Virus record (IMG/VR): IMGVR_UViG_3300042451_001241
Span: 1 to 64,000 of that record
Source of the DNA: a virus
Reading direction: 5' to 3' (one strand)
Length of the DNA stretch: 64,000 nucleotides
Part shown: positions 58,292 through 64,000 of the stretch, piece after piece
Layout of the letters: each line of letters opens with the position of its first letter
How positions within the stretch are numbered: position 1 is the first letter of the stretch
The notes under the pieces: model-generated
Databases searched by the model: none
Told to the model about the DNA's origin: nothing
The model's input: the letters and a program-made list of their open reading frames with translations, nothing else
Translations under genes and position numbers: made by a program

Positions 58292-58501
58292 TTATTCCAC
58301 CACTTCATCAATTTTACTTTCAACAATTGCTGTAATTCTCCAATCTTGAGTAAACGACTCAAAAAGTTTTGTTACTTTCGCCTCAACATCTGTCGGACTA
58401 AAAGCCTTAACCAATTTTTCCTCTTTTTGTTTTTTTAATTTTCCTGATTCAGCATCTACCATATCAATGGTTACTCTTGCCACAAAATATTTTTCATCCA
58501 T
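58292..58501 (-). CDS. DUF4494-like small protein
   Basis: A 69-residue protein (MDEKYFVARVTIDMVDAESGKLKKQKEEKLVKAFSPTDVEAKVTKLFESF). The order of strand, KxxEExLVxAxSxxDxExxV helix, then a RITAIVESKIDEV strand matches DUF4494, a small Bacteroidota family of unknown function. This would support a Bacteroidota host. It is bounded by a terminator downstream. Confidence 0.55.
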   Translation of the reverse strand: MDEKYFVARVTIDMVDAESGKLKKQKEEKLVKAFSPTDVEAKVTKLFESFTQDWRITAIVESKIDEVVE

Positions 58502-58558
58502 AGTTTTTAGTTTTTATAATTATCTGTAAATTTATTTAATAAGTCAATAGGTTATCTC

Positions 58559-59314
58559 TTAAAATATTTCTCTAATCCTATTATTAGAGAAATTGACTTG
58601 TTGTTCACTAATCTCACTTCCAATAAAACCTCTATCTATTTTTTTACAAGCAACCCCAGTAGTCCCCGTTCCCATAAAAGGATCGTAAACCAAATCGTTT
58701 TCATCTGAATATACATTTAATAACTTTTCACATAATTCAGTTGAAAATGTTGCTTTATTTAAATCATTACTACCATCGTTATTTTTGGCGGAAATAAAAT
58801 TATCAACTATCTCATAATATTTTTGACCCTTTTCAGAGACTTTTACAACTTTTTTAAAACAATCAAAAGTTTTAATTTCATTTTTTCTTACAAAAACAAA
58901 AACAAATTCTATAATTCTATTTAATCTATTGTAAGAAGCTGGATGGGGAATCGAATTTGATTTTTTCCATATAATTGTGTCTGCTATTGTAAAATTTGTT
59001 TCACTATTAATCTTTGAAACCAACAAATACGGTAATACAGGATTTTCTATTGAATATGAAAAATTATAAAGTATTACTTTATTTTTTTTTAAAACCCTAT
59101 CTATATTTTTAAATATATTAACTGACCAATTTAAATATTCTTCATCGGTTTTCCAATCAGAATATGTGTCATATCTTTTTTGTTTATCCGCATATCCTCC
59201 TTTTCTTTTTGTCATATTATATGGGGGAGATGTTAATACAACATCAATAAATTCGTTTGGCATTTTTGACATTGTTAATAAACAATCTTCATTATAAAAT
59301 TTGTTTATTTCCAT
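58559..59314 (-). CDS. DNA methyltransferase (N4-cytosine or N6-adenine)
   Basis: A 251-residue enzyme. Motif IV TSPPYN at residues 28-33 and motif I DPFMGTGTTGVAC at 211-223 are in the beta-class order (catalytic motif first), as in many N4-mC and N6-mA enzymes. The catalytic SPPY form favours N4-cytosine but does not exclude adenine. It overlaps by ten bases the HNH-like gene at 59305-59883, forming an apparent restriction-modification pair. It could also protect phage DNA against host restriction. Confidence 0.85.
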   Translation of the reverse strand: MEINKFYNEDCLLTMSKMPNEFIDVVLTSPPYNMTKRKGGYADKQKRYDTYSDWKTDEEYLNWSVNIFKNIDRVLKKNKVILYNFSYSIENPVLPYLLVSKINSETNFTIADTIIWKKSNSIPHPASYNRLNRIIEFVFVFVRKNEIKTFDCFKKVVKVSEKGQKYYEIVDNFISAKNNDGSNDLNKATFSTELCEKLLNVYSDENDLVYDPFMGTGTTGVACKKIDRGFIGSEISEQQVNFSNNRIREIF

Positions 59315-59883
59315 TTTAATGATTCTTTAAATTTTTTACAATCATACCAATAACATCCTTCACACCCAATTTCCTTTTCATAGTTTTCATCCCCCACTAA
59401 AAAAGAAAAACTAAAACTTAGTTTTTTAGCGTCAAATCTTTTATTTGTTTCTTTACAAACTTTACATATTTGACGCTTAAATAAGTTCTCTCTTAACGTT
59501 AATGGTTGAAAATCATCAAGTATTTGAGTTTCAACATCAAGCACTGATGTTTTATCATATCTACCATTTTTATGGTCAGGGATTATATAGTCGTTTGAAG
59601 TTCCGGGTAAACCTGAATGACAAGATGATTGTGAACAAATTAATTTTCGTATTTTTTTTGAGATGGGTCTTGAATCGTTTTTTTTAAAACCAACTAATCT
59701 AACTTTCCAAATTTTATTTTCTTTTTTAGTCTCATATAGGTAATTAAAACTCCGTATCCAAGGACATCCATTGTTAAAGTCTAAAGATTTAAATTCGTCA
59801 ATGAATTCATTTTTACTTACCCATCTAGAAATACCAAAATCATCAGGTCGAGATAATTTTAGGAATAATTCTTTTTTAGTCAT
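59305..59883 (-). CDS. HNH-type endonuclease, probable restriction partner of the methyltransferase
   Basis: A 192-residue protein. C83-x4-C88 precedes a DYIIPDHKNGRYDK segment (H104 as the catalytic His of a beta-beta-alpha-metal fold), then DDFQPLTLRENLFKR with N133, then C140-x2-C143 and a second Cys cluster near 174-182 (CEGCYWYDC). This is the layout of zinc-stabilised HNH nucleases, including some type II restriction enzymes. The ten-base overlap with the methyltransferase gene supports a restriction-modification module. The recognition site cannot be predicted. A homing HNH enzyme is an alternative. Confidence 0.65.
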   Translation of the reverse strand: MTKKELFLKLSRPDDFGISRWVSKNEFIDEFKSLDFNNGCPWIRSFNYLYETKKENKIWKVRLVGFKKNDSRPISKKIRKLICSQSSCHSGLPGTSNDYIIPDHKNGRYDKTSVLDVETQILDDFQPLTLRENLFKRQICKVCKETNKRFDAKKLSFSFSFLVGDENYEKEIGCEGCYWYDCKKFKESLKWK

Positions 59884-59892
59884 TTAACTTAA

Positions 59893-60609
59893 TTATTTAT
59901 CCAAAAAATGGGATAATTTTTTCATTAAGTCAATTGTTTTGTCGTTTACTCCAAGATTTTTTGTATCTCTTAATTTTTGTTCTTCTTCAATATTCTCTTC
60001 AAATTTAAATCTATCATTCTTATCCAAGAATAAATAAGCTCCAGGTGTTGATGGAGATGAAACCAAATCAAAACAGATTAATTCAAAATCATCTTGAACT
60101 TCGTTTTGCTCTCCAACTTTTTTAAGTGAACCAACCCCTCTTGAAGAAATCCCAAGTGTTACTCCTTGTCTTAGGTAATTGGCCGCCATATCCCCTTTAG
60201 TTGATACAATTCCTCTTTCGTGAAATCCTGGTGATGTTAAAAGTTTTAATTTACCCATAAGAACAGGTCCATCCCACCATACTTCAGTAATTATGTGAGA
60301 CACTCTATCCAAGTCAATTAAAGATGATTCAGGATGGTTTAACTCCGATAAAGAAGTTCCTTTCTCAATCATCTTTTTATAATTTTCCGCTTCTCTTTTT
60401 AATATTTTCTCAGGATAAATTCTACCATTTCTATTTGGAGTATTGTACTTTTGTAAAACAGCGTAAAATTCAAATGGTTTTGAATGATCCAACATCTGTT
60501 TAGACTCCATAATATATTTATTATTTACGTCATTAGGTGAGATGTATCCGGCATCGGCCTCAATAAGAATTAATTTTTTACCTAATTCATTTTTTGTATT
60601 TATGTGCAT
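59893..60609 (-). CDS. gp21-like prohead protease (S21 family)
   Basis: A 238-residue serine protease that matures the head. The key residues fit the gp21/herpes-type protease fold: H92 in SELNHPESS, S155/S156 in TLGISSRGVGSL and D181 in LICFDLVSSPSTPGA. The N-terminal part (FYAVLQKYNTPNRNGRIYPEKIL) is typical. Its expected specificity, cleavage after (I/L)xE, matches the LINE-A site in the capsid protein and the leaders noted elsewhere. It lies between the methyltransferase pair and the portal-side genes. Confidence 0.9.
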   Translation of the reverse strand: MHINTKNELGKKLILIEADAGYISPNDVNNKYIMESKQMLDHSKPFEFYAVLQKYNTPNRNGRIYPEKILKREAENYKKMIEKGTSLSELNHPESSLIDLDRVSHIITEVWWDGPVLMGKLKLLTSPGFHERGIVSTKGDMAANYLRQGVTLGISSRGVGSLKKVGEQNEVQDDFELICFDLVSSPSTPGAYLFLDKNDRFKFEENIEEEQKLRDTKNLGVNDKTIDLMKKLSHFLDK

Positions 60610-60639
60610 GATTTAAACTTTTTTAAAGTTAATATACTA

Positions 60640-60647
60640 TATAAATA
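60640..60647 (-). promoter_or_regulatory. Putative late promoter element (TATTTATA)
   Basis: An exact minus-strand TATTTATA 30 bases before the prohead protease start. Confidence 0.55.
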
Positions 60648-60656
60648 CTTGATAGT

Positions 60657-61112
60657 TTAACTTTGTTTAATTAATTCTTTTTTTGATTTGGAAAGACTAT
60701 ATTCAAAGTAATCTGTTTTTGAAAATACAAAATTATTAATATCTTTTGACATTTTCTTAAAGTAGTTTTTAAAGTAAGATGATTTAAAATCTAATTCTGT
60801 TTTTTTAAGGTAAAAATTAATTTCTAAACTCATAAAAGATTTTTTTCCTTGTGTTATACCGCTAGACCTTAAATCTAAATCGACAATAAAACTCTCTTCA
60901 AATACATCTCTATCGAGTAACTCAAAAATTAAATGTTTTATTTGTCTTGACATATTTAAGACGATCCTTGACCAATTTTCACTTTCTTTTATTGGTGTTA
61001 CCCAAGTTTGAATGTTTAGATAGATGGATTTAAAATTAACAGAGTCAACGGTTCCGTACATAACCTTCATACTCTTAAACCCCTGAATTTTTGAGGTTTT
61101 CCCTTTTTTCAT
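60657..61112 (-). CDS. Head-module protein of unknown function
   Basis: A 151-residue basic protein (MKKGKTSKIQGFKSMKVMYGTV) with alternating strands (NFKSIYLNIQTWVTPI, SFIVDLDLRSSGI) and a Lys-rich C-terminus. No recognised family. Located between the bS21 homologue and the protease, in the area where T4 places its small head core genes. Confidence 0.55.
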   Translation of the reverse strand: MKKGKTSKIQGFKSMKVMYGTVDSVNFKSIYLNIQTWVTPIKESENWSRIVLNMSRQIKHLIFELLDRDVFEESFIVDLDLRSSGITQGKKSFMSLEINFYLKKTELDFKSSYFKNYFKKMSKDINNFVFSKTDYFEYSLSKSKKELIKQS

Positions 61113-61207
61113 TCGTTTTCATTTTTTTTAGTTTATTTTAAAAAATAATAAGTATATTTAATACCATAGTCAAAAAAAAATCAAACAAACAAGATATATA
61201 TAACAAT

Positions 61208-61399
61208 ATGATAATTGTAAAATTAAATAATAACATGCCATTAGAGAAGGCGTTAAAAATTTACAAGAGTAAAGTAATTAAGACAAGACAACAATCAGAA
61301 CTAATTGACAGAAAAGAACACAAAAAAAAATCTGTCCACATTAGAGAACAGATTAAGAAAGCTCAGTACGTTCAGAAAAAATTTAAATCAAACGATTAA
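61208..61399 (+). CDS. rpsU: Phage-encoded ribosomal protein bS21 homologue
   Basis: A 63-residue basic protein. MIIVKLNNNMPLEKALKIYKSKVIKTRQQSEL and KKSVHIREQIKKAQYVQKKF follow the bS21 pattern (IIVKV...ALKxxKxK...KPSVxxRxxxxxAxYxQK), and the ending AQYVQK resembles Bacteroidota bS21. It lies on the opposite strand to the head genes, with its stop overlapping the 61396-62112 stop by four bases. In Bacteroidota bS21 helps occlude the anti-Shine-Dalgarno, so a phage copy may retune host ribosomes towards phage mRNAs. Confidence 0.82.
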   Translation: MIIVKLNNNMPLEKALKIYKSKVIKTRQQSELIDRKEHKKKSVHIREQIKKAQYVQKKFKSND

Positions 61400-62112
61400 A
61401 GATTTTCTTTTAAAGATTTTAATCTAACGTAATTAATTTTACTATACTTTTCGGAATTAACCTTTTCTATAGTTTCATCAATTTTTGTTACTACCGATTC
61501 ATCGTTTTCGGTAGACTTCAATTCATTTAATTTTTCTATTAGAGATTCTTTAATTAAATCGTATTTTAATGATAAAGAATCATCACTTTCTTGTATTAAT
61601 GATTTAAATTCTTTTTGTTCCGATTCATTTAAAGACTCAACGTAATTTGCGAATGCTTTGTTTGCAATATTAATCATCGATCTTAAAGGAATATTTAAAA
61701 CTTCTTTGGATTTTTCTTCAGTCTTTGTAAGACCCTCAACAATAATGTTTTTACTTTTAATGTTTGATTCTAAATTGAGAATGCTAATATTGAAAATATT
61801 ATCAATATTTTCATATTCATTATTTGTTTTTACATTATTAACCCATTCATTAATTTTAATAAAATCACTTTCTTTTATTTTATTTAAAGTGTTTTCATAA
61901 ATTTTAATAGATTCATTAATATAATCTTTAGCAACGTTTTCAGTCAGTCCTTTATTTGAACTTAAATCATCATATAAATAAAAAAGTTTACTTATATTTT
62001 TATTTTCTAATACTAAAGAATTAAATTTTTTAATTTCTTCTTTAAAAGTGTTTTTTGAATATGACTCTAATAACACTTTTTCTATTTTTGATTTTATAAT
62101 TCCGAATCTCAT
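61396..62112 (-). CDS. Helical head core protein with capsid-targeting-like N-terminus
   Basis: A 238-residue, highly helical and charged protein, one gene downstream of the portal gene, in the position of T4 core genes 67/68. The start MRFGIIKSKIEKVLLESYSKN is a basic helix with an LLE-S site. The rest has coiled-coil heptads (YLYDDLSSNKGL, LKYDLIKESLIEKLNELKSTEN). Probably part of the prohead core, processed by the protease. Confidence 0.65.
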   Translation of the reverse strand: MRFGIIKSKIEKVLLESYSKNTFKEEIKKFNSLVLENKNISKLFYLYDDLSSNKGLTENVAKDYINESIKIYENTLNKIKESDFIKINEWVNNVKTNNEYENIDNIFNISILNLESNIKSKNIIVEGLTKTEEKSKEVLNIPLRSMINIANKAFANYVESLNESEQKEFKSLIQESDDSLSLKYDLIKESLIEKLNELKSTENDESVVTKIDETIEKVNSEKYSKINYVRLKSLKENL

Positions 62113-62127
62113 TTTATTATTTTTTAT

Positions 62128-62135
62128 TATAAATA
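62128..62135 (-). promoter_or_regulatory. Putative late promoter element (GATATTTATA context)
   Basis: An exact minus-strand TATTTATA preceded by GA, 15 bases before the core protein start and immediately after the portal gene stop. Confidence 0.6.
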
Positions 62136-63947
62136 TCAGTCTCTAAGTATATTTTTTAATTGTTCTTCCATTTCTCCTAAAGAATTTCTCGCTTTTGATA
62201 AATCAATAAAAGAATCGTCACCTATTAATGAATCACTCTCTAATAAAATATTTAAATTACTTTTAGATTTTGACTCCGGGGCTAATCCAGGTCCTCCTCC
62301 AGCTTCTGGTGGTGGCGGTGGAGCTCCTCCACCCATTTCTCCTCCTTCTTCAGGTGGCGGTGGAGGTGTTGCGGTAGAAGATGTTGATCCTGTAACTTGT
62401 TTATATAATTTATCGACATTATCGAATATACCTGTGTGAGTTATTATTGTTGCGGAATTTAATAACTCAGCACCAACAGCTCTCTCAATTCTTTGTTGTT
62501 GTAAATCAAGTTTAATTTCTTCATCCGAAAATCCTAAAATATGTTTCTTAGCCCAAGAGAACGATACCGGTGCAATACCTGATTGATCTGCGGTTACTGC
62601 GTCCTTATACGCTAATATTTTTTCTTTCCAAATTTCAACCGATAATAAATCGGCTTGTTTTGATGGATTTGTAAGTCCTAACATAAAATTAGATAACTCA
62701 TCTTCAAAACCTAGTAAAAATAAATGAATAATTGCAACTTTGTTTAATTCGGATATTATAGACTTTTGAATTCTATTTATTGTTCTAGCAAATCTAATGT
62801 CCATTAAAGATAAATTTTTACCATCACCAACAGGTTCTTCAAACCCTAAGAAGGCTTTAGGAACACGTAATGCGGTTAATAATTTCTTTTGAATGTATTC
62901 AATATCGGCAATTTCTCCTAAATTTTGAGCTCCCGGTAATGTTTCAATAGGGTTTGGACTGGTCGGGTCTCTAACAGGAATAAAATAATCTTGGTCAACC
63001 GCCATTTGATTGAACCTCATATCAACATTACCCGTATTTTTATCTACAACTTGGTCTCTTTTGAATTTATTCGCAACACGTTGTACATACGGCTCAACAT
63101 CTTTGTCGTCCATATTACCAACAAATACTTTAAATACACGTCTTTCAGGGGCTCTCGATGTTCTATAAATTAACATAGCATCTTCAGATAACAATAATTG
63201 TTTCCAGATACGTCTAGCCTTTTCCAGCATTGATGTTCCATATGGAAGTTTTCTATCATCACCTAATAATCTAAAATGAGCAATTTCCCAAGAATTAAAT
63301 TCCATATCTTTAGTTTTCCATTTAAATCTCAATCCTTTATTTTCTTGGGGTTCTTCCATTCTCGCGGACTTCGCAGGCATTCCTCTTTCTAAACGTTCAA
63401 TCTCAATATTTGGTAATTGCATACAACCAATTATTCCTTTTTCAGGGTCTAGTTTAAGATAAACAAAATTATCACCATACTTACAAGTGTTTCTAATCCA
63501 CATTGGTAAGTTGGTATTAAGATCTAAAACATTATTAAATAAGTCGGCTAATATGGATTTAATTCTTTTTGATTCAGAATATATCTGTAACATATAACCA
63601 TTTTGGTTAACGGTTGTAGATTCCTCAGCGTAAATATCTAAAGCTGCTGATATTTCCGGAGTATATTCCATACTTTCATAGTCGTAAAATGATGCTAATC
63701 TCGTTGGTTCGTAATAAACCGCTTGAGTGTATAAGTTACTCTCAATTTTTGCCCATTGATTTGATAGAAAGAAGGTTTGTTGAGCTTCTAACTTTTCTCT
63801 TTCGTATTCTTGCTTTGACGTTGTTTTAAGTAATTGTTCTTTGTCGAACTTATATACAGGGTAATCCTGATTTAACAAAGCATTAGGACCCATAGCCCTT
63901 TGTAATCTTTGCCAAACCGTTAAATTTTGATTATTGTTATTCTCCAT
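62136..63947 (-). CDS. gp20-like portal protein
   Basis: A 603-residue portal vertex protein through which DNA enters and leaves the head. Characteristic T4 gp20-type segments are YDYESMEYTPEISAALDIYAEEST, WIRNTCKYGDNFVYLKLD, FRLLGDDRKLPYGTSMLEKARRIWKQLLLSEDAMLIYRTSRAPERRVFKV, YFIPVRDPTSPNPIETLPGAQN and SLMDIRFARTINRIQKSIISELNK. The C-terminus adds a Pro/Gly-rich linker (ATPPPPPEEGGEMGGG) that is probably flexible. First gene of the head module in transcription order, with a late-type motif 14 bases upstream. Confidence 0.95.
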   Translation of the reverse strand: MENNNNQNLTVWQRLQRAMGPNALLNQDYPVYKFDKEQLLKTTSKQEYEREKLEAQQTFFLSNQWAKIESNLYTQAVYYEPTRLASFYDYESMEYTPEISAALDIYAEESTTVNQNGYMLQIYSESKRIKSILADLFNNVLDLNTNLPMWIRNTCKYGDNFVYLKLDPEKGIIGCMQLPNIEIERLERGMPAKSARMEEPQENKGLRFKWKTKDMEFNSWEIAHFRLLGDDRKLPYGTSMLEKARRIWKQLLLSEDAMLIYRTSRAPERRVFKVFVGNMDDKDVEPYVQRVANKFKRDQVVDKNTGNVDMRFNQMAVDQDYFIPVRDPTSPNPIETLPGAQNLGEIADIEYIQKKLLTALRVPKAFLGFEEPVGDGKNLSLMDIRFARTINRIQKSIISELNKVAIIHLFLLGFEDELSNFMLGLTNPSKQADLLSVEIWKEKILAYKDAVTADQSGIAPVSFSWAKKHILGFSDEEIKLDLQQQRIERAVGAELLNSATIITHTGIFDNVDKLYKQVTGSTSSTATPPPPPEEGGEMGGGAPPPPPEAGGGPGLAPESKSKSNLNILLESDSLIGDDSFIDLSKARNSLGEMEEQLKNILRD

Positions 63948-63961
63948 GCAGTAATTTTAAT

Positions 63962-63969
63962 TATAAATA
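63962..63969 (-). promoter_or_regulatory. Putative late promoter element (TATTTATA)
   Basis: An exact minus-strand TATTTATA 14 bases before the portal start codon. Confidence 0.6.
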
Positions 63970-64000
63970 CCCATAATTAAATAGTTTTATAGGATAGGTT

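Noticed and set aside
1-64000. tRNA genes, integrase or attachment sites
   Set aside because: I saw no cloverleaf-like segment with CCA-type ends and no recombinase; the window looks like a lytic phage segment, although a tRNA scan was not run.

Overview
This window is a segment of a large, tailed, T4-related (myovirus-like) bacteriophage genome. The order portal, core protein, S21-type prohead protease, acidic scaffold and gp23-like major capsid protein on the minus strand at the right end matches the T4 20-67/68-21-22-23 block. A gp55-like late sigma factor, a gp5-like baseplate hub protein, PhoH, dUTPase and a DNA-pol-B-type exonuclease fit the same picture. The host is probably a member of the Bacteroidota (Flavobacterium-like). 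The DNA is AT-rich, no Shine-Dalgarno sequences are visible, several accessory genes carry a TAnnTTTG -7 element 4-5 bases before the ATG, and there is a Bacteroidota-looking bS21 homologue. This is inferred from sequence; no search was run.

Layout. Bases 1-19300 (minus strand) form a virion-surface region. It holds long repeat-rich tail fibres, three LamG-like lectin proteins, two tandem glycine-rich adhesins, Pro-Thr and poly-Thr linker proteins, one glycosyltransferase, and a 944-residue virion protein ending in a papain-like protease. Bases 19382-45359 (plus strand) begin with small proteins and a WYL-like protein. A sugar/nucleotide block follows: glycosyltransferases, exonuclease, dUTPase, methyltransferase, DegT-like aminotransferase, PglD-like acyltransferase and PhoH. 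After that come the late sigma factor, baseplate hub, further fibre proteins (one with an Asn-rich nonapeptide repeat plus PA14) and three small proteins with a shared N-terminal helix. Bases 45360-53835 are a mixed-strand accessory region. It contains a secreted archaemetzincin, two secreted CAP proteins, a protein with a peptidoglycan-binding domain, an OmpA-like protein, a homing endonuclease and a promoter-to-terminator noncoding RNA with two predicted pseudoknots. Bases 53941-63947 are the head module, interrupted by an apparent restriction-modification pair and a packaged-type nuclease.

Two features cut across the window. First, about 25 transcription units carry TATTTATA, or a variant differing only in the last base, shortly before the start codon. 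This is the reverse complement of the T4 late motif TATAAATA and is probably this phage's late promoter; host-type TAnnTTTG elements precede some accessory genes and the ncRNA instead. Second, at least ten otherwise unrelated proteins begin with a short amphipathic helix ending in an (I/L)xE site. The major capsid protein has the same kind of site where T4 gp23 is cut, so these may be capsid-targeted, protease-processed and possibly ejected proteins. Together they suggest a phage that remodels surface glycans, displays many adhesins, packages a set of internal proteins and encodes secreted envelope-acting proteins.
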